From positions 62,001-126,000 of the forward strand of contig NZ_BCTQ01000012.1 of assembly GCF_001571365.1 (NCBI RefSeq): a stretch of 64,000 bases of DNA. The letters are read 5' to 3'. The notes beneath the pieces are model-generated. The model did no database searches. It worked only from the letters and a program-made list of their open reading frames with translations, and was not told the origin of the DNA. Below are positions 1-8,706 of the stretch, one piece after another (position 1 is the first letter of the stretch; each line of letters begins with the position of its first letter). Origin of the DNA: Achromobacter denitrificans NBRC 15125 (lineage in GTDB: Bacteria; Pseudomonadota; Gammaproteobacteria; Burkholderiales; Burkholderiaceae_B). The position numbers and the translations under genes are program-made.

Positions 1-626
1 GCATCGGCAGCGATGGCGAACGCGCCTTGCCGTATTTCCGGCGCGACCCCTATGTGGTGCTGACGGGCGGATGGAACCGGCTGGCGTTCCGGGGAGGGCG
101 TTTGTCGGCCCGGGCGCAGCGCCTGCAGGCGCTTGCCGACGCAAGCGTCGAGCGGGCGCCGGACGCGCCGCAACCCCTCGCGCCGCGCAGCTTGCCGGAA
201 TCCGCCGCCGTTTCGCCAGGCGCCGTTCCCCTGGCCGCGGTCGCGGAGCCGGTCGCCGCCGTGCCGGCCGCGGCTTCGCCAGCCGCCGCCGTTGCGCCCG
301 GCGCCCCGGATAGCCCGGGCGTCCCGCCCGCGCGCTATCGCGCCGCGCCGCCGGACGCCACCTTGCGGGCCGTGCTGGCGCGCTGGGCTGGCATGGCGGG
401 GTGGACGTTCCAGCCGCAGCATTGGGCGGTCGACGTCGACATCCCGCTGTCCGCCACGGCGGAATTCTCCGGCGATTTCAAATCGGCCGTGCGCGAGCTG
501 CTGGGCGCCACCGAACTCGCGGAAAAGCCGCTGCAACCTTGCTTCTACGGCAACAAGGTGCTGCGCGTCGTGCCGCTGGCGCAGTCCTGCACGCGCATGG
601 CCGCGCCGGGAGGGGCCGCCGCATGA
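1..626 (+). CDS. pilL: PilL-like type IVb pilus protein, C-terminal part (5' end outside window)
   Basis: The frame is open to the left edge, so the N-terminus is missing. The visible part is a long Ala/Pro/Val-rich linker (roughly nt 150-340) followed by a compact C-terminal domain of about 85 residues that resembles the TcpQ/PilL C-terminal domain (an Arg-Trp-Ala-Gly-Met-Ala-Gly-Trp start, a beta-rich middle and a CFYGN motif near the end). In R64-type pili PilL is an outer-membrane-associated accessory lipoprotein that helps the secretin. The stop codon overlaps the pilN start (ATGA), so the two are translationally coupled. Seen: the domain-like pattern and gene order. Known: PilL/TcpQ precedes the secretin in such loci. 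Inferred: the assignment. Confidence 0.7.
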   Translation, partial: IGSDGERALPYFRRDPYVVLTGGWNRLAFRGGRLSARAQRLQALADASVERAPDAPQPLAPRSLPESAAVSPGAVPLAAVAEPVAAVPAAASPAAAVAPGAPDSPGVPPARYRAAPPDATLRAVLARWAGMAGWTFQPQHWAVDVDIPLSATAEFSGDFKSAVRELLGATELAEKPLQPCFYGNKVLRVVPLAQSCTRMAAPGGAAA

Positions 627-2206
627 ACCGCAGACTGCTTGCCTGCGCCGTGGCATCGGGGATGCTGGGCGGATGCTCGATCTCGCAGCAGGCCGCCGAC
701 CACCGCCGCGCCGCCGTCGAACGGCAGGCCGGCGCCACCGCCCGCCACCAGGCCTTCGCCGATGGCCTGACCGACCGCGCCTCGCGCCTGGCCGCGCAGG
801 AGGTCGCCATGCCCTGGCTGGCCGGCAAACCTCAGCCGCTGGCGCGTGAAGTGCTGCTGCCTCCCGCCTTGCGGGAAAACGTGAAAACCACGCTGATGCT
901 GGCCGACGACGCCGATCTGCCCGAGGTCGCGCAGCGCCTGACCGCCGCCACGGGCATCGCCGTGCGCGTGCGGCCGGATGCCTTGCTGCCGCTGGACTTC
1001 TTCCTGCCGCGGCTGGCCGCCAGCGGCGCGCTCGCGATTCCCGCGCCCGCCAGCCTGGAAATCCGCGCGGGCGGGCAGCCGTTGGCCGATCTGCTCGATG
1101 CCCTCGCGGCCCGCTATTCCGTGCATTGGCGCTACGAGCACAACGCGCTGGAGTTCTATCGCACCGAAAGCCGCGTGTTCGACCTGCGCGCGCTCTCGCT
1201 TGCCAGCAAGGTCGACATCCGGCTGGGCCGCTCGGGCAGCGCGGAAGGCGAGGGCTTCGAAAGCGCGTCCAACACCACGCTGTCCGCCGGCGAACACAAT
1301 GCGCTGGCCGTCCTGCGCGCCAACATCATGCCGCTGCTGACCCGTTCCGGCGTCGTGGCCGACGCGGTCGAGGGCGCCACGTCCCTCGTCGTCACGGATA
1401 CTCCGGAAGCGCTGGAGCGCGTCGCCCGCTACCTCGAACGCGAGAACAAGGCGCTGACGCGCCGCGTCCGGCTGGTCTTCGAGGAAATCACCGTCATCGC
1501 CAACGACGCGGTATCGGGCGGCATCGATTGGAGCGCCGTCTATGCCGCGGCCGGCGCCACGGCCCGGCTGGCGCTGCCGGGCGGCGGCGGCGACGGCGTG
1601 CTCGATGCCTCGGTGGGCAAGGGGCCGTTCCGGGGTTCGCAGGCCATCGTCTCCGCGCTCAGCCAGATGGGGGCCGTCGTGCGGCATAGCCGGGTTCCCG
1701 TCCTGACGCTGAACCGCCGGCCCGTCACGCACGCCGTGAGAACCACGTTTTCCTACATCGACCGGGTGCAGAGCACCGCCGTGGCCGGAACCGCGCCGGG
1801 CGGCGCCAATGGCACGCTGCCGGCCGTCTCCATCAGCCAGAAGGAAGAAACGGTCGGCTCGTTCCTGACGCTGCTGCCCGACATCCAGGAAGACGGCCAG
1901 ATCCTGCTCTCGCTCGCCTACGACAACGCGGTCGCGCAGCCCTTGAAAACCATCACCTTCGGCGAGCGCGGCAACCAGGTCCAGGTGCAGCAGATCACGA
2001 TCGACGGCAACGGCACGGTGCAGCAGATCGAACTGCGCCCCGGGCAGCCCATCATCGTTTCCGGCTTCGACCGCAGCCAGGACCAGCACGAACGCCGGCG
2101 GCTCGCGCCCGGCGCGCCGCTGATCGCGGGCGGCCAGGACAGCGCCTCGTCAGAACGCACCACCACGCTGGTGCTGGTGACGGCCCAGGTCGAAGAGGGG
2201 TACTAG
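623..2206 (+). CDS. pilN: PilN-type outer-membrane secretin lipoprotein of type IVb pilus
   Basis: A 527-residue protein beginning at ATG 623 inside the pilL stop; the frame is open further upstream but that part is a shadow of pilL. It has a lipoprotein signal with lipobox LGGC (Cys18). An N-terminal periplasmic region follows, with secretin N-domains around residues 90-250, then a C-terminal secretin core from about 330 onward containing the VSISQKEETVGSFLTLLP segment and a final TTLVLVTAQV strand. It should form the outer-membrane channel through which the pilus leaves. The length fits PilN of R64-like systems (about 520-560 residues). Neighbours pilL and pilO overlap it or lie within 3 bases, which indicates one operon. 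Confidence 0.88.
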   Translation: MNRRLLACAVASGMLGGCSISQQAADHRRAAVERQAGATARHQAFADGLTDRASRLAAQEVAMPWLAGKPQPLAREVLLPPALRENVKTTLMLADDADLPEVAQRLTAATGIAVRVRPDALLPLDFFLPRLAASGALAIPAPASLEIRAGGQPLADLLDALAARYSVHWRYEHNALEFYRTESRVFDLRALSLASKVDIRLGRSGSAEGEGFESASNTTLSAGEHNALAVLRANIMPLLTRSGVVADAVEGATSLVVTDTPEALERVARYLERENKALTRRVRLVFEEITVIANDAVSGGIDWSAVYAAAGATARLALPGGGGDGVLDASVGKGPFRGSQAIVSALSQMGAVVRHSRVPVLTLNRRPVTHAVRTTFSYIDRVQSTAVAGTAPGGANGTLPAVSISQKEETVGSFLTLLPDIQEDGQILLSLAYDNAVAQPLKTITFGERGNQVQVQQITIDGNGTVQQIELRPGQPIIVSGFDRSQDQHERRRLAPGAPLIAGGQDSASSERTTTLVLVTAQVEEGY

Positions 2207-2208
2207 GC

Positions 2209-3534
2209 ATGGACCGAACTCCTCTCACGCTGCTGCTCGACTGCCCCGGCGCGGGGCGAACGCTGGCGTTCGGCCTGCGCTGGCACGCGCTGATCGGCTC
2301 CAACGTGCCCGCGCTGGCCCGTGCTCGCGGCCGGCGTCTGCGGGCCAGCCATTACGTCGTGGGCGGGGCGCCCGCCACCATGGCGGGCTACGGACGCGTG
2401 CGATCGCGGCGGGGCGGCGGGTGGCGCGCCGGTTTTGCGCGAGGGCGCGGCGAGGCCCGCGTCCAGGCTGCTGCACAGCTCTTCGCCCTGCTGTATCCCG
2501 ACGGCGGGCATAGCCTGATCCGACTGCCGGACGGCGGACACTGGCTGGTGGCGGCCCAGCGTGGCACGGTGCTGTCCCAGACCGACCGCGTGTTCGCGTC
2601 CCTGGACGAGGCGCTGCGCGAGCAATCGCTGTTGCTGGCCCAGCGGCCCGCCTTGCCCATGCGCGAGGCCGGCGCGGTCTGGGCCGCGCTTCAGCAGGCG
2701 GTGGATCCGGCCGCCCGGCTGGTCGCGCTGCCGAGCCGCTGGGCCGAGGTGCCGCTGGCCTTGCGGCTATTCCTGGCGTGCGTAGGGCTGGCGGCTCTTG
2801 CGCCTGCCCTATGGAGCGCCTTGGAAACGCAATGGCGCGGGCGCGAAGCGCCGGCGGCCGACGGCGCCGAAGAGGGCCCGTCCCAGCCCGATCCCTACCT
2901 CGTATTGCTGCAAACCACGGCGGCCCACGCGCCTTCCGAAGTGGGCCGTCTATTGTCCGGCCTGGGCCGGCTGCCCATACAGGTCGCGGGATGGGCGCTG
3001 AGCCGCGCGCAGTGCACGGCGGAGCCGCGCGGTTGGGGCTGCTCGGCGGCCTACGTCCGGGTCCGCTCCTCTGCCACGAACCAGGCGCTGCATGCGCTGC
3101 GGCCCGCCGGCTGGGAACTGTCGTTCCAGCCGATGGAGGGAGCGACGCTGTCCTGGCGGATGGCTGCGCGTCAGGCGCGCTTGGCCGACCTGTCGCTGCC
3201 CACCGGCCTCCAGGTCGATACCGGGCTGGTCGCCGCCTTGCAGCGTCTGCAGCCGGCATTTTCCGCGATCGCGCTGGCGGCGGCCTCGCCGCTGCCCATG
3301 GTGGCGCCGCCCGCGGCCCAGGATGCCTCCAGCCAGCGGCCGGAGCGGCCCGGCGTTCGCCGGCGGGCCCTGGTCTTGCGCGGGCCGCTGCGTTCGTTCG
3401 CCTTGTTGCCGGACGCCATTTCAACGGCGCGGTGGTCGCGCCTGTCGCTGGAAATCCGGCCACAGCCGAGGCCCGGCCTGGCCGCGAGCACGCTTATCGC
3501 CGAATTGCAGGGAGAACTCTATGAGCAGCAATAG
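2209..3534 (+). CDS. pilO: PilO2-type pilus accessory protein
   Basis: A 441-residue protein starting 2 bases after pilN. The N-terminal half is cytoplasmic-looking and Arg-rich (GYGRVRSRRGG near residue 60). A single hydrophobic segment around residues 183-205 (LRLFLACVGLAALAPALW) is followed by a periplasmic C-terminal half. This topology matches the PilO2 family of R64/Bfp-like pili, which is thought to link the inner-membrane platform to the secretin. Similarity between PilO2 members is low, so the name rests on topology plus its position between the secretin and pilP. The end overlaps the pilP start by 14 bases. Confidence 0.78.
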   Translation: MDRTPLTLLLDCPGAGRTLAFGLRWHALIGSNVPALARARGRRLRASHYVVGGAPATMAGYGRVRSRRGGGWRAGFARGRGEARVQAAAQLFALLYPDGGHSLIRLPDGGHWLVAAQRGTVLSQTDRVFASLDEALREQSLLLAQRPALPMREAGAVWAALQQAVDPAARLVALPSRWAEVPLALRLFLACVGLAALAPALWSALETQWRGREAPAADGAEEGPSQPDPYLVLLQTTAAHAPSEVGRLLSGLGRLPIQVAGWALSRAQCTAEPRGWGCSAAYVRVRSSATNQALHALRPAGWELSFQPMEGATLSWRMAARQARLADLSLPTGLQVDTGLVAALQRLQPAFSAIALAAASPLPMVAPPAAQDASSQRPERPGVRRRALVLRGPLRSFALLPDAISTARWSRLSLEIRPQPRPGLAASTLIAELQGELYEQQ

Positions 3535-4039
3535 GGCAGGCGCCGCCCGCGGCGGGCATGCGGCGCGGTTGGTCGCGGGGATAGCCGCGGGGATCGTATT
3601 GGCGGTCGCGCTTGCGTCGGGCGTCCGCGCCCAGCTTCCACCGCCGGCCACGGAAGAACCGCAGGCCTGGCCGGAAGCCGAAACCGTGCGCATGCTGCTG
3701 CGCGCCGACGCCGCGGCCGCCCTGGCGGACTGCCGCGTTCCCGGCATCTGCCCGGCGGGCGCAGGATCCGCACCCGCGTCGGGACCGGCGGCGCCCGCCG
3801 CCCGTTCGCTCGACGACATCCGCGTGCTGGCCATCTTCGGCATGGCGCGCAGCCTGCGCGTCGATCTCAACGTCAATGGCGCGGTGCTGCGCTACCAGTC
3901 GGGCCGCGGCGCGCCCATCGCGGGCGCGGCCGTGGCGGGCGCCTATCAGCTGCTCGCCATCGAGGACGCCTGCGTGCGGCTGAGCCGCGATGGCCTCGAA
4001 CGCATCGCCTGCCTCGATCTCGGCAGGGCCCACCCATGA
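3521..4039 (+). CDS. pilP: PilP-type pilus assembly protein
   Basis: A 172-residue protein from ATG 3521, preceded by a GGAGAA ribosome site; the longer open frame upstream overlaps pilO and is not used. It has a signal peptide or anchor (residues about 16-36, GIAAGIVLAVALASGVRAQ), an Ala/Pro linker, and a small periplasmic domain from about residue 88 (LDDIRVLAIFGMARSL...). In R64-like systems PilP is a short periplasmic or membrane-anchored protein essential for assembly. The gene overlaps pilO by 14 bases and pilQ by 4 bases (ATGA). Identification relies on size, topology and position. Confidence 0.75.
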   Translation: MSSNRAGAARGGHAARLVAGIAAGIVLAVALASGVRAQLPPPATEEPQAWPEAETVRMLLRADAAAALADCRVPGICPAGAGSAPASGPAAPAARSLDDIRVLAIFGMARSLRVDLNVNGAVLRYQSGRGAPIAGAAVAGAYQLLAIEDACVRLSRDGLERIACLDLGRAHP

Positions 4040-5751
4040 CGGCGCCCGCCTTGCCGGTTGCCGTTTCGGCAGCCCGTCCGCCCGAGCTGCGAACGCCGGA
4101 AGACATCGCCCGCATGGCGCCGGCGTACGCGCGCGCCCTGGGCCGCGAGTTCGACCTGGCCGCGCTGGCGGGCAGGCTGTGTCCGGTCTTGCTGGAAAGC
4201 GGCGAGGTCGCCGTCTTCGCCGTGAAGGACTACACGCTGGGCGACCAGATCGACGAAATCGAACGCATGATCACGGCGCAGGGATACCGGTTGGCGCGGG
4301 TGCCGCGCTATCAGTTGCCGGCGCCGCTGCTATTGATGGTGGCCCGCGGCCAGCTTGCCGCGCCGGGGCTGGCCGGGCGGGCCGGCGCGCGGCAGGAAGC
4401 GCGCGTCTCGGCCCTCGCCGCGCTGTTCCTGGACATCGTGCGCTGGGGCGTGGCGCAGGGGGCGAGCGACGTGCACATCAACATCGACCGGCGGCGCGAA
4501 ACCTGCGAGATCCGCTACACCATCGGCGGCGAATACGTGGGCACGGAGCGCTTCGCGGGCCTGTCCAACGCGACGCTGCTGGAAGTCCTGGCCGTGGCCT
4601 GGATGGACGTCCGGGGCGGCAACGGCGCGGTGTTCGATCCGGCGCTGGAACAGCAGGGGCGCATCGCCCTGGACGTGGACGGCGCGCCGGTCATGTTGCG
4701 CTGGGCGTCGCTGGCCGCCGACGCGGGGCCGTCGGTCTGCCTGCGCATCCTGCGGCTGGACGCGACCGCCGATGGCGACCTGCTCGCGCTTGGCTACCTG
4801 CCGGCGCAGGTCGAGATCCTGCTGCGCGCCCGCGAGCGCGAGGGCGGGGCCATCGTGCTCGCGGGCGTGGTGGGCTCGGGAAAATCCACCACCATCGCCA
4901 CGCTGATGCGGGGCATCGCCGCCACCCGCAAGGTCGTCACCCTGGAAGACCCGGTGGAATACCTGATCGGCAACGCCTTGCAGAACACCTTGGGCGGAGC
5001 CTTGGCCGAATCGGCCTGGCCGGCGTTCGATGCCAAGCTCAAGACCATCAAGCGGTCCGCGATGAATGACCTGCTCCTCGGCGAAATCCGCGATGTCGAG
5101 ACCGGGCGCGCGTTCATGGACCTGGCCAGTTCCGGCGTCAGCCTGTACACCACGACCCACGCGGCCAGCGCCGTGATGATCCCCGAGCGCCTGGCCTCGG
5201 ACGCGATCGGCGTGTCGCGGGATTTCCTGGCGTCGCCCGGCATCCTGAAACTGCTCGTCTACCAGACCCTGCTGCCGCGCCTGTGCGCCCGCTGCGCGTT
5301 GCCGGCCGACAACCTGTGGACGGGCGGCGCGGAGCCGAATGTCGATTGGCGGGCATGGATCGCGCGCATGGCCGAAGCCTTCCAGCTGGATGCCGCGGCG
5401 CTGCGCGTGCGCAACGTCGCGGGCTGCCCCGATTGCAGGCGTCCCCACCTGCCGGAACTCAACGGCACGGCGGGCCGCTGCGTCGCGGCCGAGATGGTCG
5501 AGCCCGAGCGCGTGGACGGATTCCTCGAACGCGTGCGCACGCGCGACAACCAGGGCCTGAAGCGGCAGGCGCAGGCGGCCGGTCCCGCCGCCTGGCGCGT
5601 GGCGGCCACGCGCGGCGCCCAGGCGTTGCACACCGCCTTGTATCGGGCCAGCGTGGGCGAAGTCGATCCGCGCTCCCTGTTGCGCCGCTTCGACTTGCCC
5701 GCCGCCGTGGTCCGGGCGGGCGCGGCATCCGGCGGGGGCGGCCATGGCTGA
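4036..5751 (+). CDS. pilQ: PilQ, GspE/PilB-family pilus assembly ATPase
   Basis: A 571-residue secretion ATPase that powers pilus extension at the inner membrane. Walker A is GVVGSGKS (residues 277-284). The Asp/Walker B region is followed by the family signature GEIRDVETG and a His box LYTTTHAASA (about residues 345-380). A zinc-binding arrangement of two CxxC pairs (LCARC and GCPDC) lies in the C-terminal third, as in assembly ATPases of the GspE class. It also contains GASDVHINI, typical of the N2 domain. It is translationally coupled to pilP upstream and overlaps pilR by 8 bases. The name follows R64 nomenclature, where PilQ is the ATPase and not the secretin. Confidence 0.92.
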   Translation: MTAPALPVAVSAARPPELRTPEDIARMAPAYARALGREFDLAALAGRLCPVLLESGEVAVFAVKDYTLGDQIDEIERMITAQGYRLARVPRYQLPAPLLLMVARGQLAAPGLAGRAGARQEARVSALAALFLDIVRWGVAQGASDVHINIDRRRETCEIRYTIGGEYVGTERFAGLSNATLLEVLAVAWMDVRGGNGAVFDPALEQQGRIALDVDGAPVMLRWASLAADAGPSVCLRILRLDATADGDLLALGYLPAQVEILLRAREREGGAIVLAGVVGSGKSTTIATLMRGIAATRKVVTLEDPVEYLIGNALQNTLGGALAESAWPAFDAKLKTIKRSAMNDLLLGEIRDVETGRAFMDLASSGVSLYTTTHAASAVMIPERLASDAIGVSRDFLASPGILKLLVYQTLLPRLCARCALPADNLWTGGAEPNVDWRAWIARMAEAFQLDAAALRVRNVAGCPDCRRPHLPELNGTAGRCVAAEMVEPERVDGFLERVRTRDNQGLKRQAQAAGPAAWRVAATRGAQALHTALYRASVGEVDPRSLLRRFDLPAAVVRAGAASGGGGHG

Positions 5752-6880
5752 GCCGTTCCCGCAGGCGCCCGGCTGGCGCGGGCTCGCCGGTCTCGCCCCG
5801 CTGCTGCGCCTGGACGCGGCGCGCTTCCGGTCCCAGCGCGCGGACTATTACGAATACCTGGCGGATCTGGTCGAGGGCACCCAGGGGCGCAAGAGCCTGC
5901 GCGACATTTTCGAAGACGACGCGCGCCGGCATGGCCTGGACACGGTGCGCGGGCGCCTGTCGCGGCATTGGGCGGCCGCCTACCAGGAGGCGGGCGGCGA
6001 CCTGGGCGCCGCGTGGTCCGGCACGCTGCCCGCCAGCGAATGCCTGCTGCTGGCTTGCGTGCAGGAAGAGGGCGGCGAGCTGGCGGCCGCGTTGCGGGAC
6101 CTGGCGCGCGCCGTCCGGCTGGCGGCGGACGCTTGGCTGGCCTTCGCGTCGGCGGCCGCGGCCGGCGTCGCCGCTGCCGCCGTGGCGTTCGCCTTGCTGT
6201 GCGCCATTCCCTTTTTCACCGTGCCGCGGCTGCAACAGGTTTTCCAGGCGGTGCCGCCCGAGGACTACGCCCGCCTGACCCGCGCCTTGTTCGCGCTGGC
6301 CCGCGGCCTGCGGACCTGGCTGCCGCTGTGGCTGGCGCTGGTCTTTGGCCTGGCGGCGCTGAGCCTGTGGTCGCTCCCGCATTTCACGGGTCCGCTCAGG
6401 GCGCGGCTGGATCGTTGGCTGATCTGGCGGCTCTACCGCGATTTTCACGGCATCCGCTTTCTTGCGCTGCTGTCCGTACTGGTCCGGCAGCATGGCTCCG
6501 CCGATACCCGCCTGCGGCGCGCGCTGGCGGTGCAGACGCGCGATGCGGCGCCCTGGCTGCACGCGCACCTGCTGGACATGCTCGGGCGCATCGACGCCGG
6601 CCTGGCCGGCCCGGAGATATTCGGCACGGGGCTGCTGGAGGCCGACACCTGGTGGTACATGGCCGACATGATCGACGCGCTGGGCATGGAAGCCGGGCTG
6701 GCGCGGGCGCGTCGGCGCGTCGAGGCGCGCCTGCTGGCGCGCGTTCGGCGTCAGGCCGCGGTGCTGCGCTGGTCGCTGCTGATCTCGTCGGTGTCGGCCG
6801 TGCTGGGCATCACGCTCTGGCACTACGGCGTAATCGACGAATTGCGGCAGGGGCTCGCCAATTTCTACGCCAGCCGGTAG
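5744..6880 (+). CDS. pilR: PilR, GspF/PilC-family inner-membrane platform protein
   Basis: A 378-residue integral membrane protein. Two GspF-like repeats, each a helical cytoplasmic domain followed by hydrophobic segments, are visible. Hydrophobic stretches occur at about residues 132-158 (AAAAGVAAAAVAFALLCAI), 188-210 (LPLWLALVFGLAALSLW) and 343-362 near the C-terminus. This is the normal topology of the platform protein that sits on the PilQ ATPase and guides pilins. The start codon lies inside pilQ. In the second repeat the segment LALLSVLVRQHGSADTRLRRAL corresponds to the first-helix region of GspF domains. The assignment is well supported by both topology and position. Confidence 0.87.
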   Translation: MAEPFPQAPGWRGLAGLAPLLRLDAARFRSQRADYYEYLADLVEGTQGRKSLRDIFEDDARRHGLDTVRGRLSRHWAAAYQEAGGDLGAAWSGTLPASECLLLACVQEEGGELAAALRDLARAVRLAADAWLAFASAAAAGVAAAAVAFALLCAIPFFTVPRLQQVFQAVPPEDYARLTRALFALARGLRTWLPLWLALVFGLAALSLWSLPHFTGPLRARLDRWLIWRLYRDFHGIRFLALLSVLVRQHGSADTRLRRALAVQTRDAAPWLHAHLLDMLGRIDAGLAGPEIFGTGLLEADTWWYMADMIDALGMEAGLARARRRVEARLLARVRRQAAVLRWSLLISSVSAVLGITLWHYGVIDELRQGLANFYASR

Positions 6881-6937
6881 GGCGGCGGAGCCGGCAGCCA
6901 TCCTGGCGCCGGCGCTACACACACCAAGGAGACAACC

Positions 6938-7555
6938 ATGCAGCTCATCCACGAATCCCCGTACGGCGCCTTGCAGCAGCGGGGCTTCTCCCTGATGGAG
7001 GTGTCCATCGTCACCGCCATCGTCCTGTTGATCGCCATCGTCGGCATTCCCGCCATCGGCGCCTACGTCATCGAAAACAAGGTGCCCAAGGTGGGTGAGG
7101 AACTGCAGCGATTCATCGCCAGCATGAAGATCAACGGGCTGGGCGGCGGCGTCGCGCCCTATGCCGGCCTGGACACCGGCGCCATGGCCAATGCCCTGCG
7201 GGATTCCAGCGTCCTGTCGGTGCAGGGCGCCGGAGCCGGGGCGCGCATCGCCCATGGCCTGGGCGGCAACGGCGTGGGGAGCAACGGCGTCATCGAGGTG
7301 GCGGCGGCCGCGTTCGGCAGCGCGGGGCTGGGCTCGGCGTTCTCCATCACCCTCACCAACGTCAGCCATGCCGCCTGCCCGGCGCTGGCCTCGGTGCTGC
7401 AACGGATGTCGGAGACCATCTCCATCGGCGCGCAGGGCGGCTCCCGGATCGTGAAGGATTCGCTGGCCACGCCCGCCGTGCCTTACCGGGCCGCCCTGGC
7501 CCAGGCCCAATGCAGCCAGGGCGACGTCAACACCTTCGTGTTCACCGCCAAATGA
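6938..7555 (+). CDS. pilS: PilS, major type IVb prepilin
   Basis: A 205-residue prepilin preceded by an AAGGAG ribosome site. The leader is 16 residues, longer than the 6-8 of type IVa pilins and in the type IVb range. The cleavage site is G16|F17 with SLMEVS following and Glu at +5 (E21), then a hydrophobic helix SIVTAIVLLIAIVGIPAIGAYV. The C-terminal domain has two cysteines (in ACPALAS and AQCSQG) positioned to form the usual disulfide-bonded D-region. The size fits R64 PilS and bundlin-like pilins (about 180-210). It requires a prepilin peptidase (PilU) that is not in this window. The stop overlaps pilV (ATGA). Confidence 0.9.
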   Translation: MQLIHESPYGALQQRGFSLMEVSIVTAIVLLIAIVGIPAIGAYVIENKVPKVGEELQRFIASMKINGLGGGVAPYAGLDTGAMANALRDSSVLSVQGAGAGARIAHGLGGNGVGSNGVIEVAAAAFGSAGLGSAFSITLTNVSHAACPALASVLQRMSETISIGAQGGSRIVKDSLATPAVPYRAALAQAQCSQGDVNTFVFTAK

Positions 7556-8628
7556 GTTCGCGCCCGCATCCGCCGCAGGCCTTCCCGCGAATCGCGCGCG
7601 CGCGTCCGGGGCACTCCGGATTCTCGCTGCTGGGGATGACGCTGGCGCTGGCCCTGGCCGCGATGGCCGCCATCTGGGCCTCCAACCAGCTGGTGCAGCG
7701 GGTGGAGGATGCGGCGGCGCGTTCCACGGGCACGTGGCTCACCCAGATCCGCCTGGCCCTGGACCAGGCGCTGTCCACCCATTTCACGGCCCTGGCCAAG
7801 GGGGAACCGCCGCGCAACGGGCAGGGCGCGCCGTTGTTCGCGGACCCGCTGGCACCCACCGTGGCCGAACTGCGCGCCGCGGGATTCCTGCCCGGTGGCT
7901 TTCCGGACCGCTCGGCGCTGGGCTTCGCCGCGCAGCTGCGGATCGCGAGGGCGGCGGCCTGCCCGGGCGCGCAATGCCGGCTGGACGGGCTGGCCTACGG
8001 CGCGCAGCCGCTGCTGAAAACAGGGACGCAATTGCCCGACCTGATCGGCATGGCGGCCGTGATCGAGGCCGCGGACGGCTACGGGGGCGCCGTGTGGCCC
8101 GGCGCCCCGGGCAGGCTGCGCGGGGCCGCCTTCAACTTCGCGAACCCCCTGGCGGCGGGCATGCCGGCCTATGCGCCGGGCACCGTGGCGGTCTGGGCGG
8201 CCGCGGGCGCGGGAGCCGCCGGTCCGGACCTGGAGCGCTTCGTGAAGATCCGCGATACCCGCGATCCCCAGCTCCAGGGCTCGCTGAGCGTCGCGTCCTC
8301 GGCCTCGGTCGGAGGCTATCTTTCGGTGGGCGCGCGAGCCGCCGCAGGGCAGTATTGCGGCGCCGCCAACGGGACGATGGCCAATTCCCCCGAGGGCGAG
8401 CTGCTGACCTGCCAGTCCAATGTCTGGACGCAGGCCAGCGGGGGCTTCGGCGGGGCGTACAGCCTGAATTACCCCTTGGGTTGCTACCATTACACCGGTG
8501 CCTCCACGGCCAATCCGCGCACGGGCGCCTGCTCGTGCCCGGCCGGCTACAGCGCGGTCATCGTTTCCGCGGGCGGCAAATGGACCGAAACCGAGGGCTG
8601 GACCACCGGCTACGTCTGCGTGCGCTGA
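7552..8628 (+). CDS. pilV: PilV-like minor pilin / tip adhesin
   Basis: A 358-residue protein starting at the ATG inside the pilS stop. It has a prepilin-like N-terminus with a 23-residue leader and site G23|F24, followed by SLLGMTLALALAAMAAIWA, but the +5 residue is Gly28 instead of Glu. A long helical and globular region follows, and the C-terminal 110 residues are Gly/Ser- and Cys-rich (CYHYTGAS, GACSCPAGY, GYVCVR). In R64, PilV is the minor pilin whose variable C-terminus selects recipients and is switched by the Rci shufflon. Here there is one fixed C-terminus, and alaS follows directly with no recombinase or inverted 19-bp repeats seen. The role as adhesin is inferred. Confidence 0.8.
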   Translation: MSSRPHPPQAFPRIARARPGHSGFSLLGMTLALALAAMAAIWASNQLVQRVEDAAARSTGTWLTQIRLALDQALSTHFTALAKGEPPRNGQGAPLFADPLAPTVAELRAAGFLPGGFPDRSALGFAAQLRIARAAACPGAQCRLDGLAYGAQPLLKTGTQLPDLIGMAAVIEAADGYGGAVWPGAPGRLRGAAFNFANPLAAGMPAYAPGTVAVWAAAGAGAAGPDLERFVKIRDTRDPQLQGSLSVASSASVGGYLSVGARAAAGQYCGAANGTMANSPEGELLTCQSNVWTQASGGFGGAYSLNYPLGCYHYTGASTANPRTGACSCPAGYSAVIVSAGGKWTETEGWTTGYVCVR

Positions 8629-8643
8629 GCCCCGCGCCCCTCA

Positions 8644-8674
8644 TTGCCGCGTATGGCCGCCAACCCTCTATAAT
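8644..8674 (+). promoter_or_regulatory. Probable sigma-70 promoter of alaS
   Basis: A perfect TATAAT at 8669-8674 is preceded by TTGCCG at 8644-8649 (spacer 19 bases, slightly long). It lies in the 78-base gap between pilV and alaS, with the alaS ATG 33 bases downstream of the -10 box. It separates alaS expression from the pil operon. Confidence 0.6.
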
Positions 8675-8706
8675 CAAAAATTCGCCTAAATCCTGCTTCA
8701 TCCACG

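Noticed and set aside
545-2089. Long open frame on the minus strand opposite pilN
   Set aside because: High-GC codon usage leaves the opposite strand open. It lacks a family pattern, and pilN on the plus strand has a lipobox, a secretin core and coupled neighbours.
8200-8706. Possible shufflon or alternate pilV ends
   Set aside because: No inverted 19-bp repeats and no recombinase gene were seen; the pilV C-terminus is single and followed by the alaS promoter.
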